Assembly: GCA_021324885.1 (NCBI GenBank)
Contig: JAJPIF010000011.1
Coordinates: 186,001 to 250,000 of the forward strand
Direction: 5' to 3'
Source of the DNA: Pseudomonadota bacterium
GTDB taxonomy: Bacteria > Desulfobacterota > Binatia > Binatales > Binataceae
DNA: 64,000 nucleotides
Numbering within the stretch: position 1 is the first letter of the stretch; every line of letters starts with the position of its first letter. The notes under the pieces were generated by a model that worked only from the letters and a program-made list of their open reading frames with translations, ran no database searches and was not told where the DNA came from. This document shows, piece after piece, positions 52,446 through 61,533 of the stretch. Both the position numbers and the translations under genes were made by a program.

Positions 52446-54055
52446 TTCGGCTCCCCTTTCTTGCCGCGCAACAGCGCCTCCGGATGGCGTTCGAGGTAAT
52501 CCGCCAGAACCCGCACCGAACGAGCCGCGCGCGTAAGCTCGATTAGCGCGGCGTCCAGCTCCTGGCTTTGCATTGAATTGGGCTCAAGAAAGCTGTTGGC
52601 ATTGTCAATCGTGCTGCGCGCGCTGAGCAAAGTGCTGTTGGCCGTCGTCAGGGTCGTGCGTGCGGCGCCCAGAGTCAGGTTAAGAGTCGCCAGGTCGGCG
52701 CGCAGCTCGTTGCCGATTTGATCCAGCGGCATCTTGTCGAGCTTTTTGACGATGTTCTCGGCGCTTGTCTCCAGGGTCTGCAATTCACCCGGAGTGGTCG
52801 GCAACTGGACCGGATTCTGCGACCAATCAACGCTCGCCGGCGGCGCGCCGGGAAAGAAGTCGAAGGCCACGTAAGTCGCTCCGGTCAGCAGGTTGCCGGT
52901 TTGCAACTGCGCCCGCACACCGTCGGCGACCAGGTTGTCGATGACACGCCTGCGGATACTGGCGAGGTCGGCGGCGCTTTTGAGATCGAGTACCTTGACC
53001 CCGAGTCTCTGCGGGTCCAACTGGATTGTGACCGGCGCCGAGAACTGAAGTGTGCGGGCGTCGATTTGCGCCCGTACGTCGGTGACCTGGCCGATCTTGA
53101 TGCCGCGGAATTCAACCGGCGCTCCGGGCAGAAGACCGCGCACCGACTCCTTGAAAATAAGCTGGTAGGTTTGCGGATTGCGCGGCGGCGGCTCGAAAGC
53201 CTGGCTGCGGTTGGCGTAAAGAGTGTAGGGCGTATCGGGCGAAGTCAGCGACGCCGGAATCACCGCACCTTCTGAGGGAGTCGCGAATGCGATGCCGCCG
53301 ATCAGGATCGAGAGCAGCGATTGGGTCTGCACGCTCAGACCGCTGGCCGAGAGCGATACGTCGATTCCGCTGGCCTGCCAAAAGCGCGTAAGCGGCGTCA
53401 CATAGCGGTCGTAGGGCGATTGCACGAAAATCCGCAGGATGAAAAATTGGCCGGTCGCGTCCAGCTTGTATGACACCACCTCGCCGACCTGGAGCCGGCG
53501 GAAGAAGACCGGCGTGCCGGTATCCAGCGAACCCAGATCGGTTGTCTTCAGGACGAAGAAGCGCCCGGACTGTTCGCCGCTGACCACCGGCGGCGTGTCA
53601 AGCGCGACGAAGTCGTACTTGTTTTCCTTGGACTTGCCGATTTCCATTCCAATGTAGGCGCCGGAAATCAGTGTTCCCAGCCCGGTTACGGTCGCGCCGG
53701 AGATCCGCGGCCGTACGACCCAGAACTGAGTGTCGGTGACCAGGAATTCGTCGGTGCGCGGCGCCATTGCAGCGGTTGCGATGACGCTGTGATGGTCGTC
53801 GGAAAGCCGGATATTTTTGATCGTGCCAACGTCCACTCCCTTGTACTGGATCCTGGTCTTGCCCGCTTCCAGTCCGTCCGCGGAGCGGAACACGATCGTG
53901 ATCGTCGGGCCCTCGCTGCGGATATGATTGATACCAACCCAGATCCCGACCACGCCGGCCAGCAGCGGAATGATCCACACCGGGGACAGCCGCGCATGCT
54001 TCCTGGCCACCGTCCTCGAGCTTGGGACCGCAGACGGCACTTGCTCGTCACCCAT
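52442..54055 (-). CDS. pqiB: PqiB, MCE-domain lipid transport protein
   Basis: 537 residues, close to the usual length. N-terminal membrane anchor (LSPVWIIPLLAGVVGIWVGI), then three MCE/MlaD domains recognised by repeated ITIVFRSADGLEAGKTRIQYKG, FFRRLQVGEVVSYKLD..., and LPGAPVEFRGIKIGQVTDVRA. A helical C-terminal tail follows. MCE repeats stack into a tube carrying lipids between membranes. Two bases after the pqiA half gene. Confidence 0.95.
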   Translation of the reverse strand: MGDEQVPSAVPSSRTVARKHARLSPVWIIPLLAGVVGIWVGINHIRSEGPTITIVFRSADGLEAGKTRIQYKGVDVGTIKNIRLSDDHHSVIATAAMAPRTDEFLVTDTQFWVVRPRISGATVTGLGTLISGAYIGMEIGKSKENKYDFVALDTPPVVSGEQSGRFFVLKTTDLGSLDTGTPVFFRRLQVGEVVSYKLDATGQFFILRIFVQSPYDRYVTPLTRFWQASGIDVSLSASGLSVQTQSLLSILIGGIAFATPSEGAVIPASLTSPDTPYTLYANRSQAFEPPPRNPQTYQLIFKESVRGLLPGAPVEFRGIKIGQVTDVRAQIDARTLQFSAPVTIQLDPQRLGVKVLDLKSAADLASIRRRVIDNLVADGVRAQLQTGNLLTGATYVAFDFFPGAPPASVDWSQNPVQLPTTPGELQTLETSAENIVKKLDKMPLDQIGNELRADLATLNLTLGAARTTLTTANSTLLSARSTIDNANSFLEPNSMQSQELDAALIELTRAARSVRVLADYLERHPEALLRGKKGEPK

Positions 54056-54057
54056 AA

Positions 54058-54690
54058 CTAACCTCCGTCGAACTCATCAGCATCCCAAATCAAACGCGGA
54101 TCGAACGATTCCGCCGCGAGCATCGTGAACACCACCACCGCCGCGAAAAAAAACAACCCGGGACCCGGTTCGACCGACATCAGCGGTTGAAGCTGGATCA
54201 GGGCGGCGGTGAAAGTGTCGACGAACACATCGACCATCGACCAGCGTCCGATGAATTCGACAATTCGGTACAGCCGCACGCGCTGCTCGCTATTGCTGTT
54301 GGACCGCCGATGCACGGTGATGAGCAGATAGGCCAGCGCGATGATCTTGGCGCTGGGGATCATGATGCTGGCGAAGAGCACGATGAGCGACAGCGGCCAT
54401 CCGCTCGGCGACCACAGCAGGATCACACCTTGCAAAATCGTATCCGACTCAGTGCCGGTGGCGGTGGTCGTGGTCAAAACCGGCAAAACGTTGGCTGGGA
54501 TATAGCAGATTGCCGCGGCCATCAGGAATGCCCAGGTGCGCTGGAGGCTGGCAGGTTTGCGAAAATCCAGGCTTTGCCCGCATCGCGGGCATTCTCCCTC
54601 CTCCTCGCCCGGCGCCGGACGCGAAAGCAGCCCGCAGGCCTCGCAATTCTGCAGGCCCTGCTGCATCGCGGTCAATGCGGGAGCATTCAT
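54058..54690 (-). CDS. pqiA: PqiA-like half protein (second)
   Basis: 210 residues. Zinc-binding region CEACGLLSRPAPGEEEGECPRCGQSL, followed by three or four hydrophobic segments and VRLYRIVEFIGRWSMVDVFVDTF, a PqiA domain signature. E. coli PqiA has two such domains in one chain; here each is its own gene. ATG 54690 overlaps the stop of the upstream half by 4 bp (ATGA). Confidence 0.92.
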   Translation of the reverse strand: MNAPALTAMQQGLQNCEACGLLSRPAPGEEEGECPRCGQSLDFRKPASLQRTWAFLMAAAICYIPANVLPVLTTTTATGTESDTILQGVILLWSPSGWPLSLIVLFASIMIPSAKIIALAYLLITVHRRSNSNSEQRVRLYRIVEFIGRWSMVDVFVDTFTAALIQLQPLMSVEPGPGLFFFAAVVVFTMLAAESFDPRLIWDADEFDGG

Positions 54691-55361
54691 GAAGCGAACC
54701 CGCTTGCGCGCTCCTGTGCGAGCTTGCGTTCCGCGCGCGTTTGCGCCCATTCAATCCGTTCCCAGACTTCGCGCGGATCGAAGGCCGATTGCATCCCGGC
54801 CAGCACAAACACCAGCGCGCCCAGCGCGAAAAGTGCCAGCCCCGGGATAACGGTGGCATAATCCGCAATCTTGGTGAGCGCGACCAGCACTCCCAGCATC
54901 ATCACTTCGATCATGCTCCAGGTGCGGGTGGTCCCGTGATGGCGAAGCAGAAAACCGACCCATCCCGGCACCGGATCGCGCCAGGTGCCGATCACGATCG
55001 CCAGCATAAATCCGATTTGGAGCGCCGGGGCCAATACCGCGGTGAACAGCACCAGGATGGCGACGGTCGTGCTTCCGTCATCCCACAGGTGCTGGGCGCC
55101 GCCGATCACGGTGGTGAACGCCTCGCGCCCGACCACGCTCAGTCCCAGCATCGGCACGGTGTTCGCGACGATATAAAGGATCGCGGCCGCGATCGTCAGA
55201 GCGAGAGTGCGGTTGAGCGAGTCCGTACGCGGACGCCACAACTCAAAGTTGCACCTTGGGCATCGCGCCGCAGCCCCCGGCGCAAGGTCCGGAAGACGCT
55301 GCAGCAGGTCGCAATGAGGGCAGCTCACGAGCGACCGGTCTGCGATCGGCTGATTGTACAT
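54687..55361 (-). CDS. pqiA: PqiA-like half protein (first)
   Basis: 224 residues from ATG 55361. Zinc ribbon CPHCDLLQRLPDLAPGAAARCPRCNFEL, then hydrophobic segments and TRTWSMIEVMMLGVLVALTKI, the PqiA domain. It is the first gene of pqiA-pqiA-pqiB-pqiC. The two halves probably assemble to the equivalent of one full PqiA. GTG 55415 would add 18 residues. Confidence 0.92.
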   Translation of the reverse strand: MYNQPIADRSLVSCPHCDLLQRLPDLAPGAAARCPRCNFELWRPRTDSLNRTLALTIAAAILYIVANTVPMLGLSVVGREAFTTVIGGAQHLWDDGSTTVAILVLFTAVLAPALQIGFMLAIVIGTWRDPVPGWVGFLLRHHGTTRTWSMIEVMMLGVLVALTKIADYATVIPGLALFALGALVFVLAGMQSAFDPREVWERIEWAQTRAERKLAQERASGFAS

Positions 55362-55467
55362 TAAGAGATCGATACTTTCCGTGGTCCCGCCGGTGCTGTT
55401 CCGCAAAAGACGCACTCCGACAGAATTTATAGGAAAGGCACGCGGCGCGGAACCCCGGTGAAATCGG

Positions 55468-56421
55468 TCAATAAGGAGACGGCACTACCCGGTAATAGAC
55501 TCCATTGGCGCCATACGCGGGCTGCACCCAGGTATTGCTATTGGGGCCGCACAGATAATACGTCGCGTCATTGACGGTCTGCGGGGTCGAACAACTGGCG
55601 GGCAACGTCGCGTAGATCGCGCCCATCGCCAATTGCGCGTTAGCGCTGCCCGCGGCGTACCCATGCTGGCTGCCTGCCGCGTACCCTTGCGCACTGCCCG
55701 CACTATAGCCAGACTGGTAGGCGTTCGACGCGCTTGCGTTGGAAGCCGCCGTGCCCACTGCGACACCCGCGACGACCCCGACAATCGCGCCTGCGGCAGC
55801 CGCGCCACCTGTGCTCCATCCACCGCAGTCAGAGCACGAGCTGCCATAGTAATTCACGACGGCCGGTGGATGGTAAGTCGAGTAGTATGCCCCATAGTAA
55901 GGATGATAGGCGCCGTATGTAGTTCCGGTGTAAGGACCGGTGTGGACTGCGCCATAGCTGTTGGCGTAGGTGGTTCCTCCGTATGCATTGGTGTGCACGG
56001 CGCCGTATTGGTTAGCATATGAGGTCCCGCCGTACGGGTTTTCGTGCACGGCGCCGTACTGGTTGGCGTAGGTCTTTCCGCCATAGGTGTTTGTATGCTC
56101 CGCGCCGTAATCGTACCGGCCGGTCGTACTGCCGCCATACTCGTTGGTGTGGGTGGTGCTGCCGCCGTAATTATGCTCGGTGCTGCCGCCATACATATTG
56201 GTGTGCTCAGCGCGCTGGCTATTAAAGGACGAACTGCCACCAAAGGAATTGGAGTGGCTGCTGAAACCGCTGCTGTGGGACCAGCCGCCGCTGCCGCCAG
56301 CGCCCTGGAATCCGTGGAACCCGCCGCCTCCCCATCCGCCGGCGTGGCCCCAGGCGCCGGCCGGAACGCTTGCCAAGGCCGCAATCAGAAAACTCGCGAA
56401 GCCAAGAAGTGCAGATTTCAT
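55468..56421 (-). CDS. Secreted Gly/Tyr/Asn-rich repeat protein (YGG repeats)
   Basis: 317 residues, no family recognised. Signal peptide MKSALLGFASFLIAALASVPAGA. Residues 27-70 are Gly/Ser rich; 71-104 hold irregular TNxYGGST units; 105-172 are four 17-residue tandem repeats of the form YGAVHTNAYGGTTYANQ. A hydrophobic glycine-zipper stretch (AGAIVGVVAGVAVG) follows near residue 210, then three 8-residue repeats (GYAAGSxx) and a Cys-containing C-terminus. Last of three genes after the DUF2092 gene (25-bp gap). Could be a surface, adhesive or matrix protein. Confidence 0.75.
   Translation of the reverse strand: MKSALLGFASFLIAALASVPAGAWGHAGGWGGGGFHGFQGAGGSGGWSHSSGFSSHSNSFGGSSSFNSQRAEHTNMYGGSTEHNYGGSTTHTNEYGGSTTGRYDYGAEHTNTYGGKTYANQYGAVHENPYGGTSYANQYGAVHTNAYGGTTYANSYGAVHTGPYTGTTYGAYHPYYGAYYSTYHPPAVVNYYGSSCSDCGGWSTGGAAAAGAIVGVVAGVAVGTAASNASASNAYQSGYSAGSAQGYAAGSQHGYAAGSANAQLAMGAIYATLPASCSTPQTVNDATYYLCGPNSNTWVQPAYGANGVYYRVVPSPY
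55906..56109 (-). repeat. Four 51-bp in-frame tandem repeats
   Basis: Four copies of a 51-bp unit code residues 105-172 of the repeat protein; the spacing is exact, e.g. the GCACGGCGCCG block recurs every 51 bp. Third-codon bases differ between copies, so the repeats are old or the protein sequence is under selection. Confidence 0.85.
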
Positions 56422-56445
56422 GGCTATATCCTCATTGTTGCATTC

Positions 56446-57360
56446 TTATTGTTTCTTGAATCGATGTGACTTGGGCGGCGGCGCGAAGCGGTTGGGGGCC
56501 CACGGGTCCGGACGGGCGAAGGCGATCCGCTTGGCTGAGTCCGCTTTGGCGAGGGTGAAATGATCGGCTGAAAAAGAGGGATCGATCTGCCAGTTCGATA
56601 GCACCATCTCATGACGCAGCATCGTGGGATCGCTGGCGAACACGGCCCGCAGCATCCGCGGCAGCTTATCCTCGGTCCCGATCCACGCCTGGATGAAAAC
56701 CACGTCATTGCCGTAGGCCACGATATCGGTCGTGACTCCGCCGATAACCTTGGATTGGCCGATGTAGAACGCAACCTTGAGACCGTCGGAAAGATCCTTG
56801 TAAGGATTAGCCACGACAACGTCGCTGAAGGGAAAGTATATTGCCGCCTTATCGTATGCCGCCTTCAACGCTCCATCGATTGTTGGAGGCGCCGGGCTCG
56901 TGGCCACCATGTCCTCAGTCGGCGCGAATGCGATCATGGTTTTGCCGTTGTAGTAGAAGTCGGAAGGTGGGCCATCGCCTGGCGTGATCACGCGCAGCTT
57001 GTCGGGACGCTGCATGGCCACTTCGGATTTCGTCATGTAGGCAAGCGGTGTGCCGAACACGCTGGGACTTTCGTACATGACGATTGCCGTAAATGCCATC
57101 GAATGGGCGGCTGCGAGCCGCTCGCACGAGGCCTTGACAATCGCGATAGCCTTGAGTTCGAGCGCCGGCTTGGCCGCGCTTTCGGTTTTGCGGGGAGAGC
57201 CTTTTTTGCTTTTGCTGGACCCCGGCTGCTGCTCCTGTGCCTGGACGCTTACTGCCAGAGATATCCCGAAAAGCACGAGCAGCAACATGCGCTGGATTGC
57301 CGAACCGTAGCGGGTGTTCGGGGTTCCCGATGACAAATCAGCCGGGATTCCTGTATTCAT
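56446..57360 (-). CDS. DUF2092 secreted protein
   Basis: 304 residues. A signal peptide (IQRMLLLVLFGISLAVSVQAQ) is followed by a Lys/Ser-rich linker and the DUF2092 region: SCERLAAAHSMAFTAIVMYESPS, TKSEVAMQRPDKLRV, SDFYYNGKTMIAFAP, AAIYFPFSDVVVANPY and MLRHEMVLSNWQIDPSF. The fold is predicted to be LolA/outer-membrane-lipoprotein-carrier-like. ATG 57360 overlaps the upstream stop (ATGA) and is preferred. It sits between a small secreted protein gene and the YGG-repeat gene. Confidence 0.82.
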   Translation of the reverse strand: MNTGIPADLSSGTPNTRYGSAIQRMLLLVLFGISLAVSVQAQEQQPGSSKSKKGSPRKTESAAKPALELKAIAIVKASCERLAAAHSMAFTAIVMYESPSVFGTPLAYMTKSEVAMQRPDKLRVITPGDGPPSDFYYNGKTMIAFAPTEDMVATSPAPPTIDGALKAAYDKAAIYFPFSDVVVANPYKDLSDGLKVAFYIGQSKVIGGVTTDIVAYGNDVVFIQAWIGTEDKLPRMLRAVFASDPTMLRHEMVLSNWQIDPSFSADHFTLAKADSAKRIAFARPDPWAPNRFAPPPKSHRFKKQ

Positions 57361-57650
57361 GGAATTAAACCACAATCGAACAATTTGTTGGCGATCGGCG
57401 CCGCCACCTGGTTAATGAAATAGATGCGCATTTGCGGATCGGTATGCAGGAATCGAATCACTCTCTGAGCTTCGGGAGAAGGCGGCTGACCCCTTTTGTT
57501 CGCCAACTGCTCGCACGAGGAGTTCTGGTATTTCTGAATTACTTTGTGCGCGACTCGATCGAGAATCGGGTACTGTTGAGCGCTGGCCAGACCGGCCAGC
57601 AGCACCAGGGCCGGCACCGCGAAGAGGCATAAACGGACGCGTCTGGCCAT
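57357..57650 (-). CDS. Small secreted protein, 97 aa
   Basis: Not a named family. Signal peptide MARRVRLCLFAVPALVLLAGLASA. The 70-residue mature part is helical in character (ILDRVAHKVIQKYQNSSCEQLANKRGQPPS...AQRVIRFLHTDPQMRIYF) with two cysteines, one in SSCEQL and one near the end in FDCGLIP, that may form a disulfide. It is coupled to the DUF2092 gene by a 4-bp overlap. Its upstream region carries a 22-bp motif also found before the arylsulfatase gene. Confidence 0.72.
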   Translation of the reverse strand: MARRVRLCLFAVPALVLLAGLASAQQYPILDRVAHKVIQKYQNSSCEQLANKRGQPPSPEAQRVIRFLHTDPQMRIYFINQVAAPIANKLFDCGLIP

Positions 57651-57723
57651 TGTCTTCTCCCTTCTCCTGCCGTTTCCTGACGGCAACTCGCGAACCTTTG
57701 CATATCAAATGGACCGCCATACG

Positions 57724-57745
57724 GGATATTGGACTTTGGTCTTAT
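57724..57745 (-). promoter_or_regulatory. 22-bp shared motif, copy 1
   Basis: GGATATTGGACTTTGGTC and four more bases (TTAT) are 21 of 22 identical to 61505-61526. The minus strand contains the near-dyad AGACCAAAGTCC. It lies about 75 bp upstream of the small secreted protein gene. Confidence 0.5.
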
Positions 57746-57906
57746 TTGAAATGCTTCTGACCTGACGCCGTTCGCGCCGGTGTACCGGCAATTTGAGGCA
57801 GCGCCCTTGACTTCCGAAGTTCTCACTTCCTCCTTTAGCATCCACGACGCGTCAAAGCGCGGGTGATTTCCGGTTCAACCGCAAAGCCGGTGCGTTTTGG
57901 GTGGCT

Positions 57907-58668
57907 CTATTTGCCGAGATAAATTACGGCATTGCGCAGCGGGATATCGGAAATCCGCATGAGTCCTTCAAAAGGCCGGTCGAGTTCCAGGATCAGAAAA
58001 ATTGCGGTGGCGATCGAAAGCGAACTCAGCAGGAGAGCTCCGGCCACGGTTGGGTTGGCGGGCGCGAACAGGCCGAAGCCGATGAAGATAACAGTTAGCC
58101 AGAAAACCAGTATTACCAGGAATGGCATCGGGATTGAGCCTTGGGTCTGTTCCAGCAGCAGAGAATGCGTGGCGGTGAGGTCAGCGCTGATCTGCAGCGC
58201 CTGGGCCTGAAGCGAGCGCTGGTATTCGTCACCTGGTTTGAGCTGCTGTACATTTTCAAGAAATCGATTAGCGCTTGCTCTGGCCGCCGTGGAGTCCAGG
58301 TTCGCGGCCTTGTACCTATCATTGGGCCATATCTCATCGATACCCGTGATGAGAGTGCTGCGCAGCAGGCTGCGGGCGTCTCTGCTCTCCGGACCATAGC
58401 GAGCCAGCACGCGGTCCAACTGGATGAAATCGGCGGCCATCCTGATGACTTCCCCGCGCTGGGTATCGTAAGAGCTTTTTGCCGAGCTAATCAGCAGGGC
58501 CAGAACCAGCGCCGCCATCGTACCCAACACACCCATTGCCAACTTTATTAAATCTTTGGAATCGGTGCTCAGATGACTTTCGGGCAGCCGCGTGCGCAGG
58601 AACATACCGAGCATCGACCCGCCAAAGAGGCACGCGAAGACGATTGTGCCGATTGCTATGGCGCCCAT
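57907..58668 (-). CDS. DUF4239-like membrane protein
   Basis: 253 residues. An N-terminal helix (IGTIVFACLFGGSMLGMFL), a second one (LIKLAMGVLGTMAALVLALLISS), a polar helical middle and two C-terminal helices (PFLVILVFWLTVIFIGFGLF, VAGALLLSSLSIATAIFLILEL) followed by LDRPFEGLMRIS, a pattern of DUF4239 (bestrophin-like) proteins. Commonly next to arylsulfatase genes. Function unknown. Confidence 0.75.
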   Translation of the reverse strand: MGAIAIGTIVFACLFGGSMLGMFLRTRLPESHLSTDSKDLIKLAMGVLGTMAALVLALLISSAKSSYDTQRGEVIRMAADFIQLDRVLARYGPESRDARSLLRSTLITGIDEIWPNDRYKAANLDSTAARASANRFLENVQQLKPGDEYQRSLQAQALQISADLTATHSLLLEQTQGSIPMPFLVILVFWLTVIFIGFGLFAPANPTVAGALLLSSLSIATAIFLILELDRPFEGLMRISDIPLRNAVIYLGK

Positions 58669-58885
58669 TTGGCCAGTTCTCGCTGCAAGGTGCGAATCCT
58701 TCTCTAACGTTTTACCACAACGAATGCATTACGTAGATGCCGCTTAATCGAGAGATCAAGCGCCGGTGCGCGATGAGCCGGCGGTTCAGCTATCACAGGC
58801 GTCGCTCCCGCCGTCGTTATCCTCTTATAACTGGTGCGCGATGCAGATTTCGGGAGATGCGGTCTATTCGCCCCAGGCTATTTTT

Positions 58886-61266
58886 CTATTGCCGCGCCAT
58901 CAGGATGTGCATGAGTTGCTCGCGTGAAATGAGATGGTCCACCTCTGCCTTGGGGTCCGTCTCAATCACTATCAGCCGCACGGTGCCGGTAAATGCGTTG
59001 TTCCGCACCGGCACGTCGCTGGTGATCGGCGACCCACGCTTCATGCCCACGTCCGTCGTTTCGTCAGCCGACAGCGCCATCGGCAACGTTGCCTCGACCC
59101 GGCCTGAGCCGACTGCGTTCCCGTCAACATAGAGCGTGACGGTGCCCCCTTTGGCGAGCCCGCCACCGTCGTAGGCAAACTCCATCCGTACCTGACGGTC
59201 GCCGGCTGGTAGTGGTTGGTTTGCCGAAATGACGAACTTCTGCAATGCGCCGAAGTTGTAGCAATACGTCAACCGTCCCTCTTTGACATAAAGAATCCAG
59301 CCTCCGGCGAATCCGCCCTGCGAAAGAATCACGCCTTCACAAGGCTTTCCTTCCGGAACCGTCAACTGAGCAGTGATTGAATGAGACTTGTTTTTGAGGT
59401 TGATCAGCCCGTTTTCATTGAGCCCGCCCATCCCCCTTGCGAGAATTTGGGAATTGCCGCGCACCAGTACCGGACGTCCGGCGATGTCCGAGTTAAAGCG
59501 CTCGGCCCCGCGATCGTCGAGCGGCAAGACGTTATTGCGGGTCGCCTCGATGATCCACAGGCGCTGCAGGTCGTGAAGTTTTTCAGGCATCTGCCTGGAT
59601 AGATCGTGAGCCTGGGTCCAATCCCTGCTGGTGTCGTATAGCTCCCACACGTCGTCGTCGAATGGCAGCGTCTTGCCGGTCAGGATCCAGGGCGTGCGAT
59701 GGCGGGTAACCGCGGTCCAGCCCTTGTGGTAAATGCCGCGATTGCCGAACATCTCAAAATACTGAGTTTCACGCCGCTCCGCCGCTTTGGCATCATCGAA
59801 ACTGTAGCGCATGCTAACCCCTTGCATCGGTACCTGCGCGACGCCGTTTACCATGTAGGGCTCGGGGAGTTGTGCCGTTTCGAGAATTGTCGGCGCCACG
59901 TCGATGACATGATGGAACTGATGGCGGTCTCGCCTTTGGCCGTGATGCCCTTGGGCCAGTGTAGGATTGTGCCGTTGCGCGTTCCGCCCCAATGCGACGC
60001 GACCTGTTTGGTCCATTGGTACGGAGTGTCCATCGCGTGCGCCCAGCCGACGGCGTAGTGATTGTAGGAGTCCGGGCTGCCCAACCGGTCCATGCGAACG
60101 CTCAGGAATGCCGCCGTCTCCAGCGCGTTGAGCCCGTTTAGCGCAATGGCTTCGTTGAAGCTGCCTTGTAACGTGCCTTCGCCCGAGGCCCCATTGTCGC
60201 CGATGATGAAAAAGATCAGGGTATCGTCGAGCACTTGCAGTTGCTCCAGGGCGTCGATGAGCCGGCCGGTATGGTAATCGGTAAACTCCATGAATCCCGC
60301 ATAGACTTCCATCTGCCGGGCCAGGACGGGCTTCAGTTCCGCGGGCTGATCATCCCAGGCGGGAATCTCGGCGGGGCGCCGGGTCAGATCGCAGTCCGCC
60401 GGAATGACGCCGAGTTCTTTTTGCCGCGCGAAGGTTTCTTCACGCAGCTTGTCCCATCCCTGATCGAATTTCCCCTTATATTTGTCCGCCCACTCCTTGG
60501 GCACGTGATGGGGCGCATGGGTGGCGCCGGGGGCAAAGTACATAAAAAACGGCTTGGCCGGCGCCAGCAGGCGCTGCTGACGCACCCAATCGATCGCGCG
60601 GTCCGCCATGTCGGCCATGAAGTGATAGCCCTCTTCGGGAGTGGCCGGGGGATCGATGCTCCTGGTGCCTTCGTGAATCGATGGGTACCATTGGTTGGTC
60701 TCTCCCGCGACGAAGCCGTAAAAGTGTTCGAATCCCGAACCTGTGGGCCAGCGATCGAACGGACCGACCGGACTCGCCTCCCAGACTGGTACTTCGTGGC
60801 ACTTGCCGAACTGCGCGGTCGAATAGCCGTTAAGACGGAGAATCTCGGCCAGCGGCGCCATCGCGTTGGGACGGCGCGAGTTGTACCCGGGCGCCGACGT
60901 CGCAATCTCCGTGATCCCTCCCATCCCGACCATATGATGATTGCGGCCCGAAAGCAGCGCGGCACGCGTCGGCGAGCACAGGGCGGTGGTGTGGAAACGC
61001 GTGTAGCGCAAGCCATTGGCCGCCAGCCGTTGCGCGGTCGGCGTACGGCAGGGTCCGCCAAACGCACTGGACGCGCCGAAGCCCACGTCGTCGAGCAGGA
61101 CGATCAGGACGTTGGGGGCGCCCGGTGGCGGAAGCAACTCCCGGATCGGCGCAAATTTGGAATCAGGATCCTTTGCGTCGTAGGCCACAAACCCGGCGTA
61201 AGGCTGGTCGGGAACGGGCAGGATCTGACGCTGAATGCGGCTCGATGTGTCGATAGAATTGCTCAT
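58886..61266 (-). pseudogene. Arylsulfatase, interrupted by one frameshift
   Basis: A large sulfatase of about 793 residues. The formylglycine motif is CSPTRAALLSGR; DDVGFGASSAFGG, GKCHEVPVWE, FAPGATHAPHH and GDNGASGEG provide the metal and sulfate ligands. Frame 1 (61266 down to 59848) ends out of frame. Reading on needs a shift near 59926-59930 to continue into VIDVAPTILETAQLPEP (frame 2 to 58886). One base appears missing in the sequence GAGACCGCCAT (GAGACCCGCCAT would restore the frame). The total of 2381 nt is not a multiple of 3. Real decay or sequencing error cannot be told apart. Confidence 0.88.
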
Positions 61267-61504
61267 CGTGCTTCTCCCATTGGGCCATCTCAATGCCACT
61301 TTGATTGATGCACCTTACAAAGTGCAGGGTGACGGATCCGCGCTCACGGCGCGCATGGTAAACATCACCAGATAGCCGCAACCAAAGCCGCATACCTGTG
61401 TGGCTCTAAACTTCCACTTAGAAAATGACAGAGCCCCGCCTGCGCGAAGTTTGGCTTGAAGGACAGCTATCTCGTCTCAGATCATGCGTATTTTTGCTCG
61501 CCGT

Positions 61505-61526
61505 GGATATTGGACTTTGGTCCTAT
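61505..61526 (-). promoter_or_regulatory. 22-bp shared motif, copy 2
   Basis: GGATATTGGACTTTGGTC, then CTAT. On the minus strand it contains the perfect dyad GGACCAAAGTCC. It lies 240 bp upstream of the arylsulfatase gene, just after the end of the 174-residue membrane protein gene. 21 of 22 positions match copy 1. Confidence 0.5.
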
Positions 61527-61533
61527 GCGCGAT

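Noticed and set aside
55906-56109. CRISPR-like array
   Set aside because: The 51-bp units are contiguous, in frame and without spacers; they encode protein repeats.
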